Assembly: GCA_023935145.1 (NCBI GenBank)
Contig: CM043699.1
Location: 127,908,536-127,972,535, forward strand
Direction of reading: 5' to 3'
Length of the DNA stretch: 64,000 nt
From: Bretschneidera sinensis
Lineage: Eukaryota > Streptophyta > Magnoliopsida > Brassicales > Akaniaceae
Below are positions 1-11,279 of this stretch, piece after piece (the stretch's first letter is position 1; each line of letters starts with the position of its first letter). The notes under the pieces are model-generated. The model was not told where the DNA came from and did no database searches. It was given only the letters and a program-made list of their open reading frames with translations. The position numbers and the translations under genes were made by a program.

Positions 1-624
1 AACCAAGCTCTTACTAAAAGTTAAGTACACATAATAAAAATAAAGGAAAGATGAAGCCCGAGAGAAGAGTCGTCAATTCCTCTCCACGGTCTCTTTCTGG
101 CCTCCGGCCTCCTGACCTAAAACTAAACTAAAACTAAAAGAAGATTAAAAGATAAAAGAAGGGATTGAATGATCAGAAGTGCTCCTTCGTGTGTGCTTTA
201 CAGGTGTATTTATAGGGCTTGAGTAGTCCTAGAAGGCTCATGAGTTCCTAAACTTTCCTAAAACACAAAACTCCTTTATTTCCAAAATATTGTTCTGCAG
301 TTTACTGTTCACACCCGTACATGTGCGCTCGATCGCATGCGTCTTGCGCTTGATCGCATTGCTGCGCTCGATCCTTCATGTGTGCGAATGATCACATGTG
401 CACTCGATCGCATGCAATAGTGCGATCGATCGCACTTTGACCAGAAGTTGCTCCAGGATTTCCAGGCTTCTTCCCTTAAGTGCCAAAACTACTTCTTTTT
501 TCTCCAAGACCTATAAAAACATGTGAAACACACAAAATGAAGTAAAACAGACTAAAACATATAGACAAAGAGCTTAACACATATAAATTAAGGGGCTTAA
601 ATATGAATATTTAAGCACTTATCA
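1..624 (-). repeat. 3' LTR of the gag-only element, truncated by the window edge
   Basis: Matches 4947-5566 nearly base for base, including the terminal TGATAAG word (minus strand), a TATAAATA box at 207-214 and the cluster of CGATCG-centred words at about 310-440. There is one small indel (near 120-140) and scattered, mostly transition, differences. The remaining ~715 bp of this LTR lie to the left of the window. Confidence 0.9.
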
Positions 625-637
625 TACCCCCAAACTT
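625..637 (-). other. Polypurine tract
   Basis: On the minus strand AAGTTTGGGGGTA directly precedes the TGATAAG start of the 3' LTR. This is the expected plus-strand primer of reverse transcription. The same word recurs at the equivalent place in the plus-strand relative (8395-8408). Confidence 0.75.
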
Positions 638-2060
638 ACATATTGCTAGTCCCTTAGCAATACAAAACTAAAAACTAAATGAAGAACAAAATTAAAGATA
701 AATTCACTTCCATGATACTCAAAGATTTGGGTTGCACAAAAACTATAATAACAGTTCATGAGTAAGCTTAAAATAAAAACAACTTTTTGTATTGAAAAAG
801 AATTTTCAAAAGCTCATGTTACTTACCTAAGGTTGGCTTGAAGCATTGTAAGTTTGATTTATGTGTGATGAATTAGCACATATAAGATGGGGTTTCCATA
901 TAATTTTAGTGTATAGAGTTTCCATGCCCAAACCTTTATCGAATTCCTTATCAAAGAGAACAAAAATGGAATAATACTTTCTTCTTCTTTCTTTTTCTTT
1001 CATCATGCAATCTTTGTCATGTTGAGTTCCATCGAGCATTCTATTTGACCCTTGTAACGAGTGTTTAGGCAATGACTCCCAAACCAGATGGCTTTAGGGC
1101 ATTAGGTGTAAAGACACCCCTAAGGACTTACTAACTCAAATCAAAAAGGCTATAGAACTAACTGGTTTTTATACTTCTTAATGAAATACCCACCTTTTGA
1201 CGTGAACACTCAATGCTTACTAAGGCAAGAGGCTCAATTACTCAGTGGAAAGTTTTTACTGATCATTAGAAGCTTTTTTATCACTTTTTGCATGGCGAAC
1301 ATTTTTTTTCTTTATTTTTCTTATGCCAAAGTGTTCCTTTCAACAAGTTATCCGATTATAGTTTAATTATGGAAACATATACAAGAGAATTATATGTTAT
1401 ACCCCACACAAATGCGTGTTAAATGTGCTCGTGAAAATTTGGATCAAACTCGTGAATTCTTAGGTGCCTTGAGGTAAGTAACTAAACTTTGTAAAATCCC
1501 CATTGCAATACTATGTGTTCTAGCTTTTAAGCTTACTAATGAAGTGTTATCAAATTTTTAAATCAACCAAAATTTTTGTTTACCAAAAGAATATGCATTT
1601 ATCTTCCTAAAAAAAACTGGGACTTAATGTGTGCATGTGTTTCAAGTGTGTGTATGATAGTATCTAGTATCTCCCACTATCCCCAAACTTAAAATACACA
1701 GTGTCCCTAATGTGTGTGGTATGGAAAGATCTGACCTGGGAGATGGAGAACTAGGTTGTTTGCTTTGCTTGTAACACGCCCCCAAACTTGAACTGGATGC
1801 ACGCACTAAGTACCTGACAAAGAAAAATAAACATTGTTCTAGAAGACAAAACATATAAACTAGACATGTAAATATAGCTATAACTAAAAGAAAAGTACTA
1901 AAATGAAAAGGATAAGCTGTGGGATGCCTCCCATGAGCATCAAGTTTAACGTCTTCAGCCGGACCAAGCCTTATTTTTCCCCAAAACTAAGAGTGGCAGC
2001 AGCTAGCATAGGAAGTGTCTTATTTTCTCCCATATGAGCATAAAGCAAGTGTTCTGGCAA
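638..2060 (-). other. Non-coding 3' tail of the gag-only element
   Basis: No plausible gene. The stretch shares blocks with the tail of the plus-strand relative (7030-8400), including two further AAGTTTGGGGG-type purine blocks (around 1685 and 1785, minus strand) and the CTCCATCTCCCAGGTCAG word. The tail is therefore conserved within the family although it is non-coding. Confidence 0.6.
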
Positions 2061-3800
2061 CTACTTGAATTCCAAGTTAGGTACCTGTACAATAAAAGGG
2101 AAAATAGTATTAGTAGGCACAAGAATTTCAAATGGATCGGTGTACTTACTTGGAGGCTTTGGAAAGGCCTCAAGGAGGTGCATAGTGTCAATGATGTCAT
2201 CAGTAACATCTTTGCATTTGGGCTCAATATCAAATCTTAGGACACTATAGGTAAGAGTGGTTTCTACTGGATCAATGTGATGGACCTGAAAAGCTTCCTC
2301 AACAACACTTTGCGTCATGCATACATTAAAACATTTTATATTATCTAGGGGTAATTTTAATGCATTATATCTTTTGATTTCAACCTTCTCACCATTTACC
2401 TTCTCCATCTCACTTACCTTGGATGTGGATGCTTGTGCAGGCTCATCAGCTCCGATGATCTTACCATTTGTTAGAGTTATCACGGTATTTAGTTGTTGAT
2501 GTCCTCTTGGAGTAGGTAGTAGTTGGACTGGAAGTTCACCCAACTTTCTTTCACTTAGCTCCTTAGCCAATTTCCCCATTTGTTCCTCGAGTCTTTGAAT
2601 GGCTTGCTCATGTTTTGTAGTGGTTTATCTTTGCTCAATCATGAACTATTCTTGTGAAGTCATCAATTGCCTCATAAGACTCTTTAGGTCACTATTTTCT
2701 GATTTTGGCACTAGTTGGGCTGCTGGTTGGAAGTGTCGTTGATGTCCTTGAAGATTCAAAGCATTTTGAGTGTTGCTCCATGAGAGGTTGCGGTGGTTCT
2801 ACCATCCAGGATTGTAGGTATTTGCATATGCATTGTTCGGTCCCTCATAATTTGCTTGCTCTTGATCTGTAGTCGAATATAGAGGATAAGTATAAGTATT
2901 ATGATCAAAATGAGAGCATATAGCACATACCTGGCGTTGTGTAGCCTGTGGACTAGGTGAGTTGTTTTGATCAGCCATGGCTTTTATGAGCACGTCTAGC
3001 TTTCTTTCCATAGAGGCCATCTGATTCGAAGATCCATCATTGAAGCTCACCTCATACATACCCTTGCTTTTAATTCCTTGTCTACCTCTTGAGGAGAATT
3101 GTTGGGTGTGCTCACTTAATGTCTCAAACAGCTCCATGGCTTCTTCACTAGTCTTCTCCATCAGCACACCTCCACAATCGAAATCCACTATACCTTGATT
3201 TATGCCACTCAAACCTTCATAGAAAGCTAAGACCAGCTCATCTTGAGGTAAGTTGTGATGTGGACATTTGAGTAGCAGCTCAATAAAGTGTCCTCATGCC
3301 TCGAAGAAAAGGTCTCCATCCCTCTGTTGGAAAGATTGAATCTCCTTCCTTATCTGCCTTGTCTTTTGGGCTAGAAAAAATTTCTTTAGAAATCTACTGG
3401 ATAGCTCTTCCCAAGTATGGATGGAATCTATAGGTAATGAATGATACCACATTTTAGCATTATCTTTTAATGAAAAAGGGAAAAGAATTAACCTAATTTC
3501 CTCTTGATCTAGGCCCTGAATATGTTGGAACTTGCAGAGATCACAGAATTCTCGAAGGTGCAAGTGTGGATCCTCAGTAGGTGTACCCCTAAAATGAGTC
3601 AAGGCACTGAGTATCTGCGAAGATATGTAATAATTTTCTTTTGCCTTAGGTTGATATGCAATGCATGAAGGATGGTTGAGGTTATGTGGAATGAAGGATT
3701 ACTTCATAGGTCTCCGTTCTGGTGGCAGTTGGTTGTAAAGCTATTCCATTGGTGCTTCACCCTCAAATTCTTCTTCTTTCTCCTTGAAGTTATTTCTAAA
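2061..3800 (-). pseudogene. Retrotransposon gag, decayed, protease part deleted
   Basis: Three open stretches lie in one reading frame. The stretch 3602-3294 carries the retrotransposon gag core (HLREFCDLCKF, then KMWYHSLP and WEELSSRFLKKFF). The stretch 3212-2799 has the usual gag C-terminal part ending YNPGW. The stretch 2579-2061 has the MGKLAKELSERK-type segment followed by a tail with MTQSVVEEAFQVH. Single stop codons separate them and several replace Trp codons. Upstream of 3602 the N-terminal part is recognisable only in broken pieces. Compared with the plus-strand relative, about 600 bp that encode the aspartic protease are missing, with the junction near 2395, and the frame stays open across it. 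Confidence 0.75.
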
Positions 3801-4203
3801 CCTCTTTTGAATGATCTACTCACTCTCTATATCAAGTGGAAAGATGGTTGGGTTCCTCACTCGAAGCCCTTGCATGAATCAGCAGGAATACCTTAATGCA
3901 GCAGCTTCAGTACTGCTGCTCGGGTAGTCTCTGGACTATTTGTGCTCGAGCGCTCCAAGCACTGCGCTCGATCACACTTAGGTTTGCGCTCGATCACAGT
4001 GCCAGAATTAGCACTGACGCACACCTGAAATAGAAAGCAAGAAAATAACAAAAACGAAGAATTAAGTTAGATAGTTGATGAAAATAAAATAAAATAAAAC
4101 AAAACAGATTAAGAAAAATATTTATTGAAAAATAAGAAGAAAAAAAATTGAACAAAATAAGAAAAAAAAATGGGAAATAATTTTAAACAAAAATTTAGCA
4201 CAA
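3801..4203 (-). other. Leader between primer site and gag of the gag-only element
   Basis: A+T-rich untranslated leader. At 3935-4010 it carries three more GCGCTCGATC-type words like those in the LTR U3. No open frame of interest. Confidence 0.5.
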
Positions 4204-4221
4204 TCCCCTGCAACAGCGCCA
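4204..4221 (-). promoter_or_regulatory. Primer-binding site, tRNA-Asp type
   Basis: On the minus strand the sequence just inside the 5' LTR reads TGGCGCTGTTGCAGGGGA. This is close to the complement of the plant tRNA-Asp 3' end (TGGCGCCGTTGCCGGGGA), the primer used by Athila/Tat-type elements. Two mismatches are visible. Confidence 0.8.
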
Positions 4222-4227
4222 AAAACT

Positions 4228-5566
4228 TGTTGTCCGATTATCTACCTAAATAAATATGCAAATAATCGTACTTGTTTTACTTGCAAGTGCACAAGGTATG
4301 TGGTAGCATAGTGTGCAAGTGCGAGATCATCTCCACAAGGATTGGTAGATTTTGATTTAGAATTAGTTTCGGATTAATGAAATAAAAACAAGAGAAATAA
4401 ACATTAAGTTTGAAATAATAAAGATAAAGGCGTAGGGACTTGATATCCACCACTAATTATGCTACAACAACAAAACAGTATGCCAATGCTTTACTCATGT
4501 TATGAATACCTAATGTTTGTCAACCTAAGGGCATGGTATCTACTCCTTAAGCTATTGATCTCCCTAAGCAACGAGTTAGGCATAGTATCTACTCTAACTC
4601 TTTTCTTTCTTTAAGGGATTCAATATGGTGTATACTGAGTTGATCCTTAAGAGAGCATAGGATCTGTGAAAATCGACAACCACATGAGACCTAGGGCATG
4701 GTATCTACTCCCGGTTTCCCATGTTGATTAACCTAAGAATCCGGTGTGGATATCTTTTGTTACTATTATCAGACCCAGGACTCGGTCATCTAAATTGATC
4801 TAACTAACTAATCGATACCACATGCATACGTTGATCAAACACACATATATAAGGAATTTAAATAAAAACAGGCATTAATCAAGTTAAGCATCACAACACA
4901 AATATTGCAAATGAGCCAATACTGATTATTAAATAAACATAATTAGGGCTTCAACCAAGCCCTTACTAAAAGTTAAGTACATATAATAAAAAAAAAAGGA
5001 AAGATGAAGCCCGAGAGAAGAGTCGTCAATTCTTCTCCACGGTCTCTTTCTGGCCTCCGGCCTCCCGACCTGAAACTAAAAGAAGATTGAAAGATAAAAG
5101 AAGGGATTGGATGATCAGAAGTGCTCCTTTGTGTGTTCTTTACAAGTGTATTTATAGGGCTTGAGTAGTCCTAGAAGGCTCATGAGTTCCTAAACTTTCT
5201 TAAAACACAAAACTCCTTTATTTCCAAAATAGGGTTCTGCAGTTTACTGTTCACGCCCATACATGTGCGCTCGATCGCATGCATCTTGCCCTCGATCGCA
5301 TTGCTGCTCTCGATCCTTCATTTGTGTGAACGATCGCATGTGCGCTCGATCGCATACAGTAGTGTGATTGATCGCACTTTGACCAGAAGCTGCTCCAGGA
5401 TTTCCAGGCTTCTTCCCTTAAGTGCCAAAACTGCTTCCTTTTTCTCCAAGACCTATAAAAACATGTGAAACACACAAAATGAAGTAAAACAGACTAAAAC
5501 ATATAGATAAAGAGCTTAACACATGTAAATTAAGGGGCTTAAATATGAATATTTAAGCACTTATCA
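4228..5566 (-). repeat. 5' LTR of the gag-only element (1339 bp)
   Basis: Starts TG at 5566 and ends CA at 4228 on the minus strand, directly followed by the primer-binding site. It carries a TATAAATA box at 5149-5156 with the CGATCG-word cluster about 110-230 bp upstream of it, which places that cluster in U3. Confidence 0.88.
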
Positions 5567-7029
5567 GATCATAATACTAAGACTTGTCCATTGTATTCAT
5601 CTACAGATCAAGAGCAAGCAAATTATGTGGAACCGAATAATTATCCTCCAAAAAACAACTCATATGAAAATACTTACAATCCTGGATGGTGGAACCACCC
5701 CAACCTCTCATGAAGCAACAACCAAAATGCCTTAAACCTTCAAGGGCAGCAAAGGAACTCCCAACAAGTAGCTTAATCTGTTCCAGAATCAAAGGAGAGT
5801 GACCTAGAGAGTCTTGTAATGCAATTGGAACTCAACAACAACAGTTGATGTCTTCACAAGAACAGTTCATGACAGAGGAAAGATAATTTTGGACTGACCA
5901 AAGACAAATCAATGCAAAGCATGAGCAAGCTCTTCAAAGACTGGAAGTCCAAGTGGGTCAATTGGCTAAGGAACTGAGTGGAAGAAAGCAAGGTGAATTT
6001 CCAGCCCAAACACTACCTAATCCAGGAGGACATCAGCAACTAAAAGCCGTTACAACTCTTAGAAATGGTAAGATCATAGCCTGCACAAGCATCCACATCT
6101 AAGCTAAGTGAAATGGAGAAGGTGAATGTACCACCCTTCCCTCAAAGGTTAGTAAAGCCAAAGAAAGAAAATAAATTGCTTGATATTTTTGAAACTTTGA
6201 GAAAAGTAGAGATTAACATTCCTTTATTAGATGCAATTAAACAAATTCCTGCATATGCTAAATTTTTGAAGGATTGTTGCACTAATAAAAGGAAGTTTTA
6301 GGAGCTTGAAACGGTGGCTTTAACTGAGGAGGTAAGCGCGGTGTTGTTAAGGAAACTACCACCAAAGTTAAAAAATCCAGGTAGTTTTACCATTCCTTAC
6401 AGGATAGGTGACCAGCTTTTTGAATATGCACTATTGTATCTAGGGGCCAATGTCAATTTGCTGCCATACACTATTTAAGACACTAGGTTTGGGAGAGCTT
6501 CAACCAACTTCCATCACCTTGCAACTAGCAGACAGAAACATCAAAAGACCAAGAGGTATTCTTAAGGATATCTTGGTAAAGGTAGGTCCATTTATTTTAT
6601 CCTCCTGATTTTATTGTATTAGATATGGAAGAATCTCCTATGCCATTGCCTTTGCCCATCATTTTAGGAAGACTCTTTATGAGAACTGCTGACACAAAAA
6701 TTTGTGTGAAATAGGGTATTGTAAGTATGGAGCTAAATGGTGAGAAGATAGAATTTCAAATATTTAATGCATTACAATGACCCCAAGATGATATAAAATG
6801 TTTTAATGTATGTATGATGCAAGGTGTTGTTGAGGAAGTTTTTCAGGTCCATCCCATTACTCCATTGGAGGCCACCCTCACCCATAGTTTAACAAGATCA
6901 GATATTGGGTCAGAATCTGTAGATGTTACTGATAACATCATTGAGGCCTCTCCAAAGCATCCAAGCACCAAATTTGGATTCGAAGCAGTTGCGAGTGCAT
7001 TTAACTTATGCTTTTCTGGGAGAGAATAA
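5567..7029 (+). pseudogene. Gag and aspartic protease remnant, Ty3/gypsy type
   Basis: The gag C-terminus (STDQEQANY, YNPGWWNHPN) is followed by a segment near 5940-6080 like the one in the minus-strand element. Next is the protease-preceding part (LLDIFETLRKVEINIPLLDA, from 6176) and a retropepsin-like region near 6420-6760 (LGANVNLLPY in place of the usual D-T/S-G or D-L-G-A active-site segment, then DFIVLDMEESP and ILGRLF). It ends with the tail found in the minus-strand relative (QGVVEEVFQVH). Several stops and frame changes show it is dead. Confidence 0.72.
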
Positions 7030-8394
7030 GATCGTCTGGCTAAAGATGTAAAACTTAGCGCTCATGGGAGGCAACCCACAACATATCTTTTTATTTTTAT
7101 TGTTTTTCCTATTTCTTTTTATTGTTTATTTTTAGTGTCTCTTGTTTTCCAGTATTACGTTTGTTTTTCTTTTTTAGGGACACAGTGAGTACATCAGTTC
7201 AAGTTTGGGGGTGTGCTACGAGCCACGCCAGCCATCTAGTTCTCCATCTCCCAGGTCAGCTCTTTTCATGTTATTCACACATTGGGGACAATGTGTAATT
7301 TAAGTTTGGGGGTATAGGAGACACATTCACACACACCTTGTCCCAGTTTTTTTTTTTATTGAAAAGATAAATGCATGTTCATGTTGTTTTAAAATTTTGG
7401 TTCATCTAAACAAATATTAGGATGTGATTTCATTGGTAAGCTTAAAATCTTGAATATATGGTCTAATAATAAAGTTTTAAGAGTTTAATTACTTACTTTA
7501 AGGCATTTAAGAGTTCACAAGTTTGACCTAAATCTGATACGAGCACATTAGCACATAATTGTGTGGGGTATGACATATAATTTTTATATGCATGTTTCCA
7601 TGGCCTAACTGTAATCGGATGACTTGTTAGAAGAACACTTTGGCATAGAAAAATAAAAAATAAAAAAATGCTCCTAATGATCATTAAATAAACTTTTCAC
7701 TGAGTAACTGGACCTCTTGCCTTAGTAAGCAGTGAGTGTTCACGTCATAAGGTGGGAATTGTGTTTATAATGAGCATTAAATAAAGTTTCCACTGAGTAA
7801 CTGGACCTCTTACCTCAGTAAACAGTGAGTGTTCACGTCAAAATGTGGGAATCTTGCTTAGCAGCATTAAGACCAGTTAGTTTCGTAGCCTTTTTCACTC
7901 TAGTTAGTAAGCCCTTAGGGGTGTCTTTACACCTAATGCCCTAAAACCATCTGGTTTGGGAGTCATTGGCTAAACACTCGCTACATGGGTCAATTAGAAA
8001 GCTTAAGGGAACTCAACATGGCAAAAATCTTATAATAAAAGAAAAACAAATAAATAAAACTATGCTATTATTGTTCATTCTGATAGGAAATTTGATGAAT
8101 GTTGAGACACCGAAACACTACACATTGGAGTTATTTGGAAGCTTCATCTTTTATGTGCTTATTCACCACACACTAATTCAGACTTGTGATGCCTTAACCA
8201 GCCTTGTGTAAGTGATTAGATTTTAAAACTCTTATTCATTGCAAAGATGTGTTTATATTTTAAAACTTGCTCATGAATAAATACCATGGTTTTGTGTGCA
8301 ACCCAAATTTTTGGATATCATGAATAGTGGATTTATTTTTGTTATTGTTTTCAATTAGTTTTTCATTTCGTATTGCTAAGGGACTAGCAATATG
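7030..8394 (+). other. Non-coding 3' tail of the plus-strand element, with a 93-bp tandem duplication
   Basis: No gene is visible. The tail repeats the AAGTTTGGGGG purine block at about 7200 and 7305. Positions 7678-7770 are duplicated in tandem at 7771-7857 with some divergence; the minus-strand relative has one copy (around 1185-1290). Confidence 0.55.
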
Positions 8395-8408
8395 TAAGTT
8401 TGGGGATG

Positions 8409-9682
8409 TGATAAATGCTAAAATATTCATATTTAAGCCCCTTAATTTACATTTGTTAAGCTCTTCGTTTACATGTTTTATTCTATTTTACTTTATTTTT
8501 GTGTTTTCTGTGTTTTTATAGGTTCTTAGAGAAAATGTAGCATTTTGGAACTCAAAGGAAAAAATCTGGAAGACCTGGAAGCAACCAAGTGCGATCGAGC
8601 ACAAAAGAGTGTGATCGAGCGCACAAGCACTCGTGAAAACACATAGAAGGCTCGAGCGTAACCTTGCGCTTGAGCGCACAGGCATGAGATCGAGCGCACA
8701 CATGCAGCAAAATGGCAGAACCTATTTTGGAAATGATGGTTTGGGTCTTGTTTTGGAAATTAGGGTTTCGAAGTGTCCTTAGAACCCTATAAATAGACTT
8801 TTAAAATACAGAAACAGTATCTTCCTTTAGGGGAGGAGGCCAGAGGAGATTGTTGAGACGAATTGACAACTCTTCTCCATAATATTTTCGGGTTTCTTCT
8901 TTCCTTTATTTTTAGATGTTTAACATCATAACTATGTGTAACTAACTCTTAGTAAGGGCTTGATTGAAGCCCTAATTATGTTTACTCAATAATTCAGTAC
9001 TAGCACCTTTGCGATATTTATATTGTGATTCTTAACTTGATTAATGCTTGTTTTTATTTAGATTCCTCATATGGGTTATCTGATCAACATATGCATGTGG
9101 TATGATCAATTTGGAAGACCAAATCCTGGGTTTAACAATAGTAACAAAAGAAATCCACGCCAGGTTCTTGGGTTAATCAATATGGGAAACCGAGAGTATA
9201 CACCATGCCCTAGGTCTTGTGTGGTTGCCCTAAGTCTCGTGTGGTTGTTGATTTCCACATATCTTATGCTCTCTTAAGGAACAACTCAGTATACACCATG
9301 CTGAATACCTTAAGAAAGAGAAGAGTTAGAGTATACACCATACTTAACTCATTGCTTAGGGAAATCAATAGTTTAAGGAGTGGACCAAGCCCTTAGGTTG
9401 AAAAACATTAGGTATTCATAGTTTGAGTAAAGCATTGGCATATTGTTTTGCTGTGGTAGTATGAGTAGTGGTGGATATCAAGTCCCTATGCTTTTATTAT
9501 TATTAATTCAAACTCAATATTTATTTCTATCGTTTGATAATACGAACCTAATCTTAAATCGAAATTTACCAATCCCTATGGAGATGATCTCGTATTTGCA
9601 CACTATACTACTGTTGACCTTGTGCACTTGCAAGTAAAACTGTTTGAATATTTGTTTATTAATTTAGGTAGATTTTCACACA
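8409..9682 (+). repeat. 3' LTR of the plus-strand element (1274 bp)
   Basis: Begins TGATAAATGC after the polypurine tract and ends TTTCACACA. Its order of blocks matches the reverse complement of 4228-5566. The TATAAATA box is at 8788-8795, with the CGATCG/GATCGAGCGCA words at 8588-8705 just upstream of it. Confidence 0.85.
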
Positions 9683-10494
9683 AAAATCAGCCAAACATAT
9701 AAGATAATTACTGCAAATCAGCATAGAAAAGCAAGCATAGTTTGAAATTATATTACATCATTTTTCTAGAATAAAGAAAGTTTAGTTCATGCTAAAAATC
9801 AAATTTAACAGCAACAAATTCACCATAATTCCATAAATCAGTGTGCGTTCAGTTGTTGCTACTGCTATGGAGGACTGTTATACGATCAGCACTGAAATCC
9901 GAGCAGGGGGCTACTGTGCGATCAACTGCTGCTGCAATCAGCGCTAGTGTGGATGAATCAGCTATTGGAAACGGCATGGAGGCTATTGCAATCGTCACTA
10001 GTGTGGAGGGGAGAGGTGGTTGCGGGCTATGAGGAAGTACTGGAGGTGTCAATTGCTGGTTACGGCAAGGAGGTGAGCAAGGGGCTACTATGCTCTTAGT
10101 TGTTGTAGGTGACAATAGCTGGTGCCAGACAAAGAGGAGATGAGGGAGACTACTATGCGATCACTCTAGGGTTGCTGGCTCTCTACCTTAATTAGGGTTT
10201 CTCCTTTTCCTTTATATAGGCTCCCAAGTCTTCAATTAAAATTTCCTTTTTTATAGGCTCCAAAGTCTTCAATTAAAATTTCTTTTTTTATAGGCTCCAA
10301 AGTCTTTAATTAAAATTTTCTTTTTATAGGCTCCAAAGTCTTCAATTAAAATTTCCTTTTTTAAACAAGAGAAAGAGTCACTTGACGATAAGACGCTAAA
10401 ATTTGGATCTTTCCCTTCTTCTAAACCTGAAATAAATTAAATGACAATAATGAAGCCTAAATCCAAAAAAAAAATTAATAAAATTCGATTAAAG
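9683..10494. other. Unassigned stretch with a 37-bp minisatellite
   Basis: Lies between two retroelements. I see no credible coding region. It holds a four-copy tandem repeat at 10,216-10,362 and a GC-richer part (9841-10,150) with no recognisable protein in any frame. Confidence 0.4.
10216..10362. repeat. Minisatellite, about four copies of a 37-bp unit
   Basis: Units begin ATAGGCTCC at 10,216, 10,253, 10,290 and 10,326 (periods 37, 37, 36). Each contains AAGTCTTCAATTAAAATTT followed by a T-run. The variation is mostly in T-run length. Confidence 0.85.
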
Positions 10495-11080
10495 TTAAAA
10501 TTTAAGAGGTGATAAAAATAGGAAATTATGCACGGCATCAGAAGGAATTGCAAACGGTTTCTTGATGGTTTGAACTATGAAATTAGCTCCAGACTTTCTT
10601 ATTTGGAGCATCCTAATTATGAAAAAGTTAGGGGATAAGGTGTTGCGAGTAAGGAACGATGTAATGGAACTAAAAGGACAACATGAAAGGGAATAGAGAT
10701 CCAAGTCGGAAGGTGCCAAGAAGAGTGGGTATGGATTTAGAATTCAAAGTGGTCACCCTATTCAAAGAAGCAAGTCAGTTACTCAAAGGGGTCAAAGTTT
10801 AGGGAATAAACCTTTTGTAATAAATAAAGCTCAACAGAATAGACCGGTCGTATCAGTAGTAAAAAGTTTGATGGAAGCAAGTCAAAGATTTACAGGACAG
10901 ACGATGCCCATAGAAGTTCAAGGTAGAAGAGTGGGCACTCAAAGAAGAAGAGTTGGAATGATATCAGGATCAAATCCTAGGGCATGTTTCCAATGTGGTC
11001 AAGTGGACCATTTCTCTCAGGACTACATTACTTGGTTATATTATCGTTGTGATTTGATTGGACATCTTTAAAAGGATTAC
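10495..11080 (+). pseudogene. Gag remnant with CCHC zinc knuckle
   Basis: Around 10,550-10,620 broken frames read FLDGLNYEIS, a chromovirus gag motif. At about 10,980-11,030 there is a retroviral zinc knuckle, CFQCGQVDHFSQDY, in which the last Cys has been replaced by Tyr. Frames are broken throughout. Confidence 0.65.
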
Positions 11081-11279
11081 CCCATATTAGAGAGTAGTGT
11101 ATGCTTTATTTGTGGTCAGAGTGGTTGTATGGGTCAGAGTGTTGGTTATCTAGCAGTGTGAACACTGCTAGGGGTTCTGAAAGATACCAATCAAGTCAAG
11201 GCAGTGGATTTGGAGGTGGTAAAGGTGGGGATCAAAGTCAATGAGTTGGTGTGGAAAAAGGGAATGCTAGTCAAAGACA

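Larger units (their letters stand above)
1..5566 (-). mobile_element. Gag-only Ty3/gypsy-type LTR element (TR-GAG-like), left end cut by window
   Basis: Reads on the minus strand. The 5' LTR is at 4228-5566, the tRNA-Asp-type primer site at 4204-4221, a decayed gag at about 2061-3800, a polypurine tract at 625-637, and the first part of the 3' LTR at 1-624. Both LTR copies begin TGATAAG on the minus strand. No reverse transcriptase, RNase H or integrase can be seen in the 3.6 kb between the LTRs, so the element must have depended on another element's enzymes. The gag type and the Asp primer site suggest relation to the Athila/Tat branch (inference). By eye the two LTR copies differ at roughly 35 of about 620 positions, so the insertion is not recent. 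It lies inside a plus-strand relative whose gag resumes at 5567. Confidence 0.85.
5567..9682 (+). mobile_element. Related gag-protease LTR element, 5' part interrupted by the minus-strand element
   Basis: Starts abruptly at 5567 in the middle of gag, where the minus-strand element inserted. It continues through gag and protease remnants, a long non-coding tail, a polypurine tract at 8395-8408 and a 3' LTR at 8409-9682. There is no polymerase domain. Its missing 5' half should lie beyond the left edge of the window. Confidence 0.8.

Noticed and set aside
310..440. CRISPR-like cluster of short repeats
   Set aside because: Repeats are degenerate, spacing is irregular, and the cluster sits in an LTR of a plant genome.
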